A stretch of 64,000 nucleotides of DNA from Silene conica (Eukaryota; Streptophyta; Magnoliopsida; Caryophyllales; Caryophyllaceae): NCBI GenBank assembly GCA_029255685.2, contig CM055318.2, positions 12,343,001 to 12,407,000 on the forward strand. Direction: 5' to 3'. Shown in pieces: positions 1 through 9,016 of the stretch (its first letter is position 1; every line of letters starts with the position of its first letter). The notes beneath the pieces were generated by a model. It was not told the DNA's origin. It did not search any database and was given only the letters and a program-made list of their open reading frames with translations. A program made the position numbers and the translations under genes.

Positions 1-2919
1 ATGCGCAGGTCAGTTCAAGGAGAACTCCTACCACTTGATCTCGAAATTGAGAGGACTCTTAGGGAAAGAAGAAAGCAGCTTCTAGCAAATCAAGAGGGAG
101 GGTCACCATCCTCTTTATTTCAGGAAGACCTTTTCGAGTCACCACCATCTTCACCAAAAACACCACCTTCACAACCAAATTCACCCATCAATCCACCTTC
201 ACCAAAAACACCACCTTCACAACCAAATTCACCCATCAATCCACCTTCACCAAAAACACCACCTTCCACCTACTTTCCAGTTTTTCCTAAAGAAGAAGAT
301 AACATGACAGAAGAAGCTACTATTGCCAGTCACTCTATGCCTCAGGCAAAGGACCTATACAAAGGGTTCACTTTACCTGCAGGTACTGGGAAGCCATTCG
401 AGGCCAAGCCTGCCTATATTACTATGGTTGAAAGAAACCAATTTGGAGGCTCGGCCAATGAGGATGCCGCTAAGCATATTGAAATCTTGACAGATTACAT
501 ATGCTCTATAGCACCCCCAGAAGGAGTGACGCAGGACCAGATTAAACAGACCATGTTTATCTTCTCCCTTAGGGACTCTGCGAGAGAATGGTACAGAGAC
601 CTTGACCGCACTGCTGCGGGAGTTACAGATTGGAACACCTTAGCCCTAGCTTTCTACAGGAAATATTACTCTGCATCAAAGACAAATGCTTTAAGAGCGC
701 AGATCACTAATTTCAAGCAAGGTCCCAATGAAGACTTTAGCGAGGCGTGGGACAGGTTCAAGAGACTTGTTCGATCCATACCACATCACGGATTCGAACA
801 ATGGTTTCTTTGCAACCAGTTCTACAATGGCCTCTATGATGACAACAGGGCCTACTTAGATGCTGCAGCTAATGGAAGATTCCAGGATAATTCAGGAGAG
901 ACTAAAGGTCTCAAGTTAATAGAAGATGTTGCTGTGCACCGCGCTGAGCATGGTACTTCCAGAGGAAATCAGAGAAAATCAGAGTACAACCTGGCAGCAA
1001 TTGAGGCCTTAACGGCCAAGCTAGAAAAATTTGAGGCTGCAGGAAAGCTCGATCTAGGGAATGGAAGCAAGGGAGGAATATACCAGGTGAACGCCGTTCA
1101 GGACGGACCCTTTGCTTGTGAGAGGTGCGGTGAAGAAGGGCATGTGTCAAAGTTCTGTACTTCATCTAATGAAACATGTGCCGCTTTTCAGCATTATCGT
1201 GGGAACAATTTCTATGATCCAAATAATAACAATGTCCATCCCAACTTAAGGTGGACAAGCCAGAATGTTCAAAACCCACAGCACATGCAACCTCAGCAAA
1301 ATTCCACATATGTACCCCCACATAAACAGAATTTCCAAAGACCACCTTTCAACCCTCAACCACCTTCTAATCCACCACCCAACACAGATGCTCTTATCCA
1401 AAATCTTATTGGATTGGTTCAGAAGGAGTCACAGGCTAGAGAGGCGGGGATGAAGATGTTGGAGACCCAGATTGCTCAGATCGCGAGCAAGAATGATACT
1501 AGGGCTCCGGGTCAACTTCCGACCAAGCCAGACCAGAAGAAGGAGACTCTAAACATTGTAACCCTGCGAAGTGGTACTAAAGTGGGGGCTGAGAGAGAAA
1601 AAACAGCGAGTAGCAGCAAAGTCGGTCGACCGACCGAAGAATCTGGTCGACCGACCGCGGAGCAGGATCCGAGAATTTTGCCTGAACAGGAGACTGGTCG
1701 ACCGACCGAGAATACTGGTCGACCGACTACAGAAGCAGAGCCCGAAGTTCCCTTTCGTCCAGAATTGCCGAATAACTTAAGGGATTTTCTTTTCCGGGGT
1801 GATAAGACCCCCAGGTTTTTAAAAAGGGCTGCAAATACGGAATCCTCAGCTGCTCCCTTTCCAGAGAGACTCGTGCCTTCGAAAGATCAGGTATCTTTTG
1901 ACAAATTTAAAGATGTAATTCGTTCATTAAATGTTCAAGTTCCATTTTTAGAATTAGTTCAACAAGTTCCTTCTTATCTAAAATTCATGAGACAGCTTTT
2001 GTCAAGAAAGAGGTCTCTAGAAAAGGTTGAGTCTGTGGCTCTCACTGAAGAGTCATCTAGCTTTTTAACTCATGTCATTGCCCCTCAAAAATTAGAAGAC
2101 CCTGGAAGTTTTTCTGTCCCCTGTAATATAGGAACCTTCCCAGTTAAAAAGGCTTTATGCGACCTAGGTGCTAGCATAAGTGTCATGCCCCTAAGCGTTG
2201 CCTTAAAACTAGGAATGACCGAATTTGCAGTGACCAGTATGACGGTCCAGATGGCTGATCGCACATCTATGGAACCTATAGGGGTGTTAGAAAACATCCC
2301 TGTGCGTATTGACAGGTTTTTCTTCCCAGTAGACTTTGTTGTTTTGGACATCCCAGAGGATGCCCATATACCCATAATTCTAGGAAGACCCTTTCTTCAC
2401 ACTGCAGGTGCCATTATAGATGTAGGCACTGGAACTCTAACCTTCAAAGTAGGCAAACATTCTATTATCTATGGCCTATCCTATAGGAAGAAGGATGCTA
2501 TGACCCCCATCACATGTAATGCTATAACTTCTGAGAAGAAGTATGAGGTCATCACTACTTCTCCACCTTTATTACCTGTTCCTGTATCTGTTTTTACACC
2601 TCCGCCCCAGTTTGGGAGCAATAGGGAGGACACTTCTATCATGACTATTGCAGGAACTGGTTTGGGGAAACCCAAGGAGAAGGAAGTTATCATCCAGAGA
2701 GGAGGAATGGGATGCCTGAGCTATGAAGAAGATGAGGATCCAGACGTCGTGGATCGAGAAGAGAAAAAGAAGAGGAGGCAGGCTCAAGAAGAGAGACCGT
2801 CGCATATGCTTTGCGATGGAGGAAAGAAGATGTGTTTTGCCACTGAAGCAAAAACTGTGGAGACTACGGCGTGCCGTCAGAAGCCGTGGTCGGATATCTT
2901 CCGCATCTTTAGCGGATAG
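1..2919 (+). CDS. Gag-protease polyprotein of Athila/Tat-type retrotransposon
   Basis: The frame is open from the first base of the window for 972 codons, so the true start may lie upstream. In order it has a proline/serine-rich N-terminal repeat (about residues 45-93), a retrotransposon gag domain (about 130-310, with an AREWYRDLD helix and a SEAWDRFK motif), a zinc knuckle C-x2-C-x4-H-x4-C (373-386), a Pro/Asn/Gln-rich stretch, a linker with four GRPT motifs (about 540-580), and a retropepsin-like domain with active-site DLGAS near 721 and ILGRPFLH near 793. The last 70 residues are charged and resemble no pol domain I know. Gag packages RNA and the protease matures it. The frame has no break, so this copy may be young. 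Leu replaces the usual Thr/Ser of D-T/S-G, as in related plant elements. Confidence 0.9.
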   Translation: MRRSVQGELLPLDLEIERTLRERRKQLLANQEGGSPSSLFQEDLFESPPSSPKTPPSQPNSPINPPSPKTPPSQPNSPINPPSPKTPPSTYFPVFPKEEDNMTEEATIASHSMPQAKDLYKGFTLPAGTGKPFEAKPAYITMVERNQFGGSANEDAAKHIEILTDYICSIAPPEGVTQDQIKQTMFIFSLRDSAREWYRDLDRTAAGVTDWNTLALAFYRKYYSASKTNALRAQITNFKQGPNEDFSEAWDRFKRLVRSIPHHGFEQWFLCNQFYNGLYDDNRAYLDAAANGRFQDNSGETKGLKLIEDVAVHRAEHGTSRGNQRKSEYNLAAIEALTAKLEKFEAAGKLDLGNGSKGGIYQVNAVQDGPFACERCGEEGHVSKFCTSSNETCAAFQHYRGNNFYDPNNNNVHPNLRWTSQNVQNPQHMQPQQNSTYVPPHKQNFQRPPFNPQPPSNPPPNTDALIQNLIGLVQKESQAREAGMKMLETQIAQIASKNDTRAPGQLPTKPDQKKETLNIVTLRSGTKVGAEREKTASSSKVGRPTEESGRPTAEQDPRILPEQETGRPTENTGRPTTEAEPEVPFRPELPNNLRDFLFRGDKTPRFLKRAANTESSAAPFPERLVPSKDQVSFDKFKDVIRSLNVQVPFLELVQQVPSYLKFMRQLLSRKRSLEKVESVALTEESSSFLTHVIAPQKLEDPGSFSVPCNIGTFPVKKALCDLGASISVMPLSVALKLGMTEFAVTSMTVQMADRTSMEPIGVLENIPVRIDRFFFPVDFVVLDIPEDAHIPIILGRPFLHTAGAIIDVGTGTLTFKVGKHSIIYGLSYRKKDAMTPITCNAITSEKKYEVITTSPPLLPVPVSVFTPPPQFGSNREDTSIMTIAGTGLGKPKEKEVIIQRGGMGCLSYEEDEDPDVVDREEKKKRRQAQEERPSHMLCDGGKKMCFATEAKTVETTACRQKPWSDIFRIFSG
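151..268 (+). repeat. 48-bp in-frame tandem repeat in gag
   Basis: A 48-bp unit coding for a Pro/Ser/Thr/Asn-rich 16-residue block occurs twice and a third time in part, almost without differences. It is a recent in-frame expansion that lengthens the disordered N-terminus of the gag protein. Confidence 0.85.
1621..1728 (+). repeat. In-frame GGTCGACCGACC copies in the gag-protease linker
   Basis: Four copies of GGTCGACCGACC, or one-base variants, lie in two pairs about 75 bp apart. In frame they read GRPT. The same motif occurs outside coding sequence in the 3' region and LTR of this element and in another element at 34 and 42 kb, so selection or recombination seems to act on the nucleotide motif rather than the peptide. 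Confidence 0.85.
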
Positions 2920-3103
2920 TTGTTTTTAAATTGCAGTTTTAAGACAATTTATTTTATGTTGTGTGAAACTTTTTAGTTTGGTTTGCTAGTAGTTAAGACT
3001 TTTAGAATCGTTTTGGTATCTCGCGCATTGTTGGGCGCGCATATTTTCTTGTTTTTTTTTTTTCAGGATTTCCGAGAAAAAACGAAGACCTCCAGGACTC
3101 AGC

Positions 3104-3210
3104 TGGTCGACCGACCAGAATCATCAGTCGGTCGACCAGGCGCGCTGTATCGCAAATTTTTCCGCTGTTCACAGGAGGTCGATCGACCAGAAACATCGGT
3201 CGGTCGACCT
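3104..3210. repeat. Two GGTCGACC dyads
   Basis: Each dyad has a GGTCGACCGACC-like arm and a GGTCGGTCGACC arm with 8-11 bases between, so each can fold into a hairpin (3104-3140 and 3177-3210). The second has one arm changed to GGTCGATCGACC. Confidence 0.8.
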
Positions 3211-3430
3211 GCCCGTCCGTCGCAGTCTTTCGTTTCTCTTCCTCGGAACTCGTGAAATCAACTTGGGTACTTGAATGGCACTGTTAGCCACCAAAACCTC
3301 CCAGCTTACGCTGGTTTGGGGAGGTTTTTCTCATGCGCTTCATAATCCAGTGAGTTCTTTCCAGTTTTTCCTTAGTTTTAATTTCTTTGCATCTTTCCTT
3401 TAATTTTCTGAAACCTTTACTTAGGCTGAT

Positions 3431-3450
3431 GCACAATGGGGACATTGTGC
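3431..3450 (+). promoter_or_regulatory. Perfect 8-bp hairpin with GGGA loop before a G-rich tract
   Basis: GCACAATG, loop GGGA, then CATTGTGC, followed within 20 bases by a GTTTGGGGAATGG tract. The gag-only element has a matching hairpin at 8999-9016 with the same loop and a different but paired stem. A role in RNA packaging or second-strand priming is inference. Confidence 0.6.
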
Positions 3451-4110
3451 GGGTTGGTTTGGGGAATGGTTTCGTGTTACATGCATTGCATTTTGTCACA
3501 CGTTTACTGCATTTCTGTCTTGCATCGTTCTTTTCTTTATTTTCCTTATATATACAAAAATCCAAAAAAATTAAAAAATTCAAAAATTCCAAAAAATGCA
3601 CGTTTATTTTAGCATATAGGTCGAGTCGGAACGAAAGTATTTCAAGGATGATTTAGCTATCTTACATGTTTATGTCTTTACCTTGCCTTGTCAACTTGTT
3701 TTAGTATGAAAGTCTTTCGCATATCTACGAGTTTTTGTCAACTTGCATATCTTGAGACTTGACTTATACCTTGGCAACCTACTATATATTCTAAGGTTTA
3801 GAGTTTATTTCCTGGTTTCATTCTTAAACCAGTTGTTTAGGATGTGAGTAGTGCTCCCCTTGGAACATGTTACATCAATATGCATAAACATGAACTTGAA
3901 TTGCTATATACTTGTTTTACTATCTCGTTTTGTGAGTCTTGATACGTGCATTTGGGATCCCTTTTCTCATATTTACCCATAAGCTCCACATAGCCAAAAT
4001 TGCCTTTTTATTCCCCCAAGACTACATCCCATACTTAGCCTACCCTTCCAAGCTAGTATTTGTGGTCGTTGGATTATTTTTTGAGGCATCTCGGTTTGTA
4101 TGCTTTTATG

Positions 4111-4208
4111 AGCAAAAAGAGAAAAGAAAGAAAGAAAGAAAGAAAAAAAAAACAAGAACAGGAAAATTCAGAAAAGAAAGAAGAAAAAAAAAAATCCGGA
4201 AAATACAG
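4111..4208 (+). other. Long purine-rich tract
   Basis: Almost 100 bases of A and G with GAAA repeats, about 700 bp before the 3' LTR. The gag-only element has a similar tract at a similar distance from its LTR (10193-10257). It could be simple-sequence drift or a secondary polypurine tract. Confidence 0.5.
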
Positions 4209-4212
4209 AGCC

Positions 4213-4245
4213 AGTCGACCGACCACCTCTATAGGTCGGTCGACC
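4213..4245. repeat. GGTCGACC dyad
   Basis: An AGTCGACCGACC arm and a GGTCGGTCGACC arm separated by nine bases, embedded in matching CCAG and CTGG flanks that lengthen the stem. Confidence 0.8.
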
Positions 4246-5166
4246 AACTGGCACCATCAGAAAAAATTCGTTCCAAAAATCCCTTTCTTTTATATGTTAT
4301 AACTCCCGTACCTCATCCAAAAATATTTGGGAGTCCTTTCTTATATATTGTGAGAGTTGTGCTACGAAAAAGCACTTTCTTAATATCAAAAAGTCGTGAA
4401 GTATGTTGTTGGGAACCGGTTTTACTAGCTTGGCTACTAACCCCACAATTCCAAAAGCATCTTAACCACTTTTACCTTTTGCCTCACATATCTTTCGTAC
4501 CTCATTTGCATGTATCTAGGTCACTTAAATGAGATTGTTATACAAAGTTGTAGAATTCCTGTTCATGTTAGATTGCAGGCATGTTTTCATGGGTCGCAGT
4601 TAGGTGAGTGTCTCTACAAAATTACTTCTTTCTATCTTCTACATATACTCACCCTTTGCTTCATGAGTGCCTCGAGCGTACCGCGAGAGTCCATGGTATA
4701 AGTCTCTATAGTCTTTATGTTTTCAAGTTTGACGACCCTATAACTCGTTTGCATGATTTGAATATTTTCTCATTTTGTACTTGGCATTGGTTTAGGCTTA
4801 CATGTAAATTTCGCTCTGAGATTGAAATCGTTCCATTAGTTAAGATCGAGTCTATTTCTTGCTTGAGGGCAAGCAAGGGTTTGGTTTGGGGAATTTGATA
4901 CGTGTCTATTTTATGATGTTTTACATCTATTTTTACACGTATTTGGTCGCTCATTTACTATGTTTTAGCCTTTATTTCCCACAAATTGTATACTTTCGTA
5001 TTTTTATGCGCTTTTGCAGATTTATGCGGAAAAGAGACGATTTAGCACCAAATTCGTATCCTCAAGTCTTTAGCTTAATTAAGGAATAAAAGGAAAGTCA
5101 ACTGAGGTCAAAGTCAAAGTGCCAAGAGTCAAAACAGAAGAAATCCGAAGACTTCCGTGCAGAAGC

Positions 5167-5298
5167 GGTCGACCGACCAACTAAACGGGTCGGCCGACCA
5201 GACCCAATTTTCATGAGGCCCAAATTTCAAGAAAACCGCAAATAAGAGAAGCCCAGCAGGAAATGGTCGACCGACCAACTAAACGGGTCGGCCGACCA
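5167..5298. repeat. Two near-identical GGTCGACC dyads in the LTR
   Basis: GGTCGACCGACC, spacer AACTAAACG, then GGTCGGCCGACC occurs at 5167-5199 and again at 5264-5298, about 97 bp apart, with the same spacer. Each can form a stem of 12 pairs with one mismatch. Confidence 0.85.
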
Positions 5299-5769
5299 GA
5301 ACGAGGCCCGTACGATTCGTTTTCGGAAATAAAGTAGAATTAGAGTTTTAAGGAAACTCTTAGTTTTCACCCTATATAAACAAATCTTGTGATTAGGGTT
5401 AGGTATGCTTTTTCATATGCTTTATCATATATCATCATCTCCTACCATCTAGTTCATCTTTTATCATTATTCAAGAATTCTCAAGCATTCAATAAAGTTT
5501 ATTCAGTTCTGCCTTAATTCCAATTGTGGTAATTCTTCTTTAATCCAGTTTCATTATTGTTCTTATTGCTTTTATTACAATTGTTAAGTTAGAATCCCAA
5601 GCTTTATTTGAATCTTGCAAGCTTAGATTATCTACTATGTTTTCCATGTTTATTCCCAATTTTATATTCGTCTTAACAATCATGAGTAACTAATTTTCAT
5701 ATGTTAGGATGTAGGGGATAATATGCATAGGTAGATAAAATCCGAAAACCCGACCTGTAGCAGGACCAC

Positions 5770-5843
5770 GGTCGGCCGACCGGAATAGTCGGTCGGTCGA
5801 CCGAGGCCGTGGTCGGCCGACTGGAGTAGCCGGTCGGTCGACC
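5770..5843. repeat. Two adjacent GGTCGACC dyads in the LTR
   Basis: GGTCGGCCGACC paired with GGTCGGTCGACC occurs twice in tandem with GGAATAGTC and GGAGTAGCC spacers. This is the reverse arm order to the pairs at 5167-5298. Confidence 0.8.
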
Positions 5844-6438
5844 ACTCGCGTCTGTTTTCTTATTTCGTCTTTTCTTATAAATTATAATATCCTGCAATGA
5901 GACCAATAGGAGATTTGTAGGATGTTAGTAATGACCTACCCAAGATTGAAAGATACGGGAAGGGCATTGGTTTACACCTTAAGACGGATAGGTTACTCAA
6001 GGCTGAAAGGTATGTAACCTGGGATTTAGGAATCACCCTTATTGTTGACATCCAATAATTGTGAGACCTAGGAACTAATAGCATAGGCCGAAAGGAGCTA
6101 TTAGGTAGCATAGACCTAAAAAGATATGTTACACCCCCTTACGCGACTGCAATACATGTTGACCTTAGGATTTATTTTACCTTAGCTATTTATTACCCGA
6201 ACATCCTAGCATCCTCTTTTATTATATTTTATTCTCATCTTTTAATTCCTGTTTTATTTTAATCTTTTCTTTAGATATAGTAATCAACCAATCAACCCCC
6301 AAATTTGTTACCTTTAAACATTAACATTAAGACAATAAACATTCCCCACCTCCTTGTGGTTCGACCCTGACTTTCACTATCTATTGTTAAGGTTAGGAAT
6401 TATAAATTTATCTTTGGTACCCTCAACGACGGGCATCA

Positions 6439-6887
6439 AGTTTGATGCATGAGCCCGGGAGGGAGTTGTGTCGACATAGCTAGTGTCTCATAGTGAGCCC
6501 GAGAGGGAGTCTATGAGCGAATTAGAGGCGTCTCACCATTAACCTTTCCTCTTGACAACTTGTTATAGAGTTAAGCGGTAATTTACAAGTGTTGGAAGTC
6601 GAAATCGCGCCCTAGGCCTTTCTTTATTGCTTTTATCTTTATTTCATTGTTTGCTTGTTTGCTTCCTTAATTTAGTACTCTTAGTTTAATTTATTTTTAG
6701 TTTAGTTAATTAGTTTAATGTTAATCATTTTGTTGATTCGCGTAGCTAACCTATAATCTAAGACAAGACTAGTACTCAAACTTGACCTCCCTGTGGATCG
6801 ACCTCGACTACCCTACTACATTAGTTTAGTAGTTGAGTTTTATAAATGTTTGTTTGATCGGGGGAGGGCGACAAACCCCGCTTATCA
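6439..6887 (+). repeat. Inner part of the 5' LTR of the gag-only element
   Basis: It ends CTTATCA directly before the primer site. Its first 144 bases (6439-6582) look identical to 12148-12291 in the 3' LTR, so the insertion is young or the copies have been homogenised. Confidence 0.8.
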
Positions 6888-6890
6888 AAA

Positions 6891-6907
6891 TGGCGCCGTT
6901 GCCGGGG
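6891..6907 (+). promoter_or_regulatory. Primer binding site, Asp-tRNA type
   Basis: TGGCGCCGTTGCCGGGG is complementary to the 3' end of plant tRNA-Asp including CCA, and starts three bases after the LTR end. This primer is usual for Athila-type elements. Confidence 0.85.
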
Positions 6908-7094
6908 AGGTTAACGGATTGATATTAGTTTAGTTTTGGATTTGTTAGACTATGCTTCTGTTATTTATTATTTGATACTTGTTGTATGAAACTTGTTGGA
7001 TGTTGCTCAAGTGTTGCATTCTTACTTGTTTCTTGTGACTTGTCCTTTTATTTTACTTTCTTTTGTTTTGTCACTTGGTTGAGCTTACTTGGCA

Positions 7095-8765
7095 ATGTCT
7101 TGCATACGTGATTTTTGTAGACCAAATCTTACTCATATTAACCGGCCTATTAATATTGGGGTTGTGGAGGTTGATTATGAGTTTGATATAGGTCTTATTA
7201 ACTTGATTAGGCAAGATGTCTTTTGTGGTTTAGAGAGTGATGAAGCGATTGACCATTTAGAGACTTTTGAAGCAAATTGTGACCTTGTCAGGAAGGAGGG
7301 GCTATCGGACCAAACCATTAGACTTTTACTTTTTCCCTTTAGTCTTAAGGGTGAAGCTAAGAGATGGTTACGCTCTCACCCTTCTAGCACCTTTTGCACT
7401 TGGGATGACTTAGCTCAAGCCTTTCTAAATAAGTTTTACCCTTCTTCTAAAACCACCTTTAGGAAGCGTCAAATCTACAATTTCCAACAAGGTGAGTTTG
7501 AGACTTTGAGTGAGACTTGGGATAGGTTTAGAGGTTTGTTGAGAGCTTGTCCCCATCATGGTTTCTCCCCTTGTCAAGTCATGATTACTTTCTTTGATGG
7601 TTTGTTTCCTTCTCTTAAAAACTTTGTGACCGTTTCATCCGGGGTGGGAGCTTTTGATAAGTTGAGCGTTGATGATGCTAGAGCTTTGATTGAGAATATG
7701 GCTTATGCCGATGAGAATCGAAATTCTATTTGGGCTACATCTAAGAGAGGACCACAAAGTAAACTTAAACTTTATGACTATTCTATGTTTGATGCTTTGA
7801 GTGGAAATGTGGAATCTTCTTCTTCTATGGATGTGTCTTATGTTCAATCTCATGTTCATAGTTTTCATGTTCCCCTTTCCCATGACATTGTGAATGATAT
7901 GCATGCATTTTCATCTTCTTGTGGTGATGTGAAACTTGATCTTGATAAATTTTCTTCTTATGCATGTCCACCCTTTAAGAAGATGAATGTGATAGATGAT
8001 GATGATGATGATATGTGGTTGGAAGATGCAAATAACCTTCTTAGTGAGAACTTTGAGGATGTTGATTTGTGTGAATTTGAAGAAAAGAGTGAGTGCGAGG
8101 CCTCACCTACCATTGTTATTGATGAGTTAGTTGCCTTTTCCTTGACCAAAACCTATGAAAATCCCAGTTTTGAGGATTTGAGTGGTGTGACAATGAGGGA
8201 AAACCTACTTTTTGACTACATGGTAGATGAGGTTAGTAGTGAAAGTGAATGTTCTTTTGATGGCGAAAAGTTAGTGGAGGAGAATGATGTTTTCGTTGAT
8301 TCTTGGAGTAAAGAGAGTGTGAACATCTTTGATTATAGTCTTGAGGTTAAGTGGGATGATGATGTAGTGAATTTTGACATTCTAGGAGAGCCCACTCTTG
8401 AGAGATTCTTTGACAATGTTCCTATGACTATCCATTTAATTGAGGATGACTCTCTTATCTCCATCGATTGTCTTTCCCTTGACTTTCTTATCCCGTCTTA
8501 TGAGTACATGATTGAGAAAGATTGCACCATTGGTGCTTATAGGGGTTTTGAGTCACCTCTTGCTCCTTTCAAACCAAGTGATGAGTATTGGTGCGAGTTT
8601 GAGATATTTGGTGTTCGTATGCTTGACCACAAACCATTTACTATCATTCTTATCTTTTGGCTTTGTGCACTTTCATGTTTATTTCACTATGTCCATTTCT
8701 TTGAAAATTGGTCAAGTGTATTTGACAAGTTAATGAGATCGTTGACCGACTTTTTAAATGACTAA
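7095..8765 (+). CDS. Gag-like protein with acidic extension and C-terminal hydrophobic segment
   Basis: The first ATG of the frame gives 556 residues. Residues about 40-190 are a retrotransposon gag domain: AKRWLRSH, then FLNKFYPSSK, SETWDRFRG and CPHHGF match the plant Ty3/Gypsy gag pattern. The rest is very acidic, with a run of Asp near residue 300, and has no zinc knuckle and no protease motif. Near the C-terminus there is a hydrophobic stretch of about 20 residues (about 516-536, TIILIFWLCALSCLF) followed by a short polar tail, which could span a membrane. The frame is intact over 1.67 kb. The gag domain is probably used to package this element's RNA with help from another element; the function of the extension is unknown. 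Confidence 0.8.
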   Translation: MSCIRDFCRPNLTHINRPINIGVVEVDYEFDIGLINLIRQDVFCGLESDEAIDHLETFEANCDLVRKEGLSDQTIRLLLFPFSLKGEAKRWLRSHPSSTFCTWDDLAQAFLNKFYPSSKTTFRKRQIYNFQQGEFETLSETWDRFRGLLRACPHHGFSPCQVMITFFDGLFPSLKNFVTVSSGVGAFDKLSVDDARALIENMAYADENRNSIWATSKRGPQSKLKLYDYSMFDALSGNVESSSSMDVSYVQSHVHSFHVPLSHDIVNDMHAFSSSCGDVKLDLDKFSSYACPPFKKMNVIDDDDDDMWLEDANNLLSENFEDVDLCEFEEKSECEASPTIVIDELVAFSLTKTYENPSFEDLSGVTMRENLLFDYMVDEVSSESECSFDGEKLVEENDVFVDSWSKESVNIFDYSLEVKWDDDVVNFDILGEPTLERFFDNVPMTIHLIEDDSLISIDCLSLDFLIPSYEYMIEKDCTIGAYRGFESPLAPFKPSDEYWCEFEIFGVRMLDHKPFTIILIFWLCALSCLFHYVHFFENWSSVFDKLMRSLTDFLND

Positions 8766-8998
8766 CTTGTTTTATGTGCTTGGGTGTATATAGTTCTTTG
8801 GCTTGTTTGTGTTTCGTTTTGTTTTGTTTCGTTTCATGTGTGTAGGTACCACTTTTGTGAGCTTCAAACCAACAAGAAGGTGGTGGGCTAGAAGTAGAAG
8901 AGTCAAAGATCACTTCACCTAGTGAATGATCGAAGATTGTGCTTTAGATGGTAACATTCTTTACTCACCCTCTCTCTTTTTACCTTCCCTTGTTCTTA

Positions 8999-9016
8999 GA
9001 CATTGGGGACAATGTC
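8999..9016 (+). promoter_or_regulatory. Perfect 7-bp hairpin with GGGA loop
   Basis: GACATTG, loop GGGA, then CAATGTC, followed by AAGTGTGGGGAGG. It has the same loop and downstream G-rich tract as the hairpin at 3431-3450, but the stem bases differ while all pairs are kept. Confidence 0.6.

Larger units (their letters stand above)
2920..4895 (+). other. Non-coding 3' region of the gag-protease element
   Basis: About 2 kb between the gag-protease stop and the 3' LTR. It holds three GGTCGACC dyads, a 20-base hairpin, an A-rich stretch (3555-3600), a purine tract, and a G-rich PPT-like stretch just before the LTR. ORFs of up to 197 codons here have no recognisable domain. It occupies the position where related autonomous elements carry pol and sometimes an env-like frame. 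Confidence 0.6.
1..6438 (+). mobile_element. Ty3/Gypsy Athila/Tat-type element, non-autonomous, 5' end outside window
   Basis: The order seen is gag, zinc knuckle, aspartic protease, a long non-coding 3' region, polypurine stretch and 3' LTR ending at 6438. No reverse transcriptase, RNase H or integrase follows the protease, so the element depends on others for movement. The 5' LTR and primer site lie left of the window. The 3' LTR is followed at once by the interior of another element's LTR, so this copy landed inside that LTR. The target duplication (AGTTT predicted at 6439) cannot be checked because the left flank is missing. Confidence 0.85.
4896..6438 (+). repeat. 3' LTR of the gag-protease element
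   Basis: It starts TGATACGTG just after a GTTTGGGGAATT polypurine stretch and ends ACGACGGGCATCA, so it has TG...CA ends and is 1543 bp long. Start and end resemble the LTR at 33926-35171 and its solo copy at 41581-42807, which places these elements in one superfamily. It contains four GGTCGACC dyads and a TATA-like CTATATAAAC near 5373. Confidence 0.85.

Noticed and set aside
3939..4532. 197-codon ORF
   Set aside because: It lies in the non-coding 3' region of a retrotransposon, crosses a purine tract and a GGTCGACC dyad, and has no domain.
2920..4895. Env-like frame expected 3' of pol in some Athila elements
   Set aside because: No long frame with signal peptide and transmembrane segments is present here.
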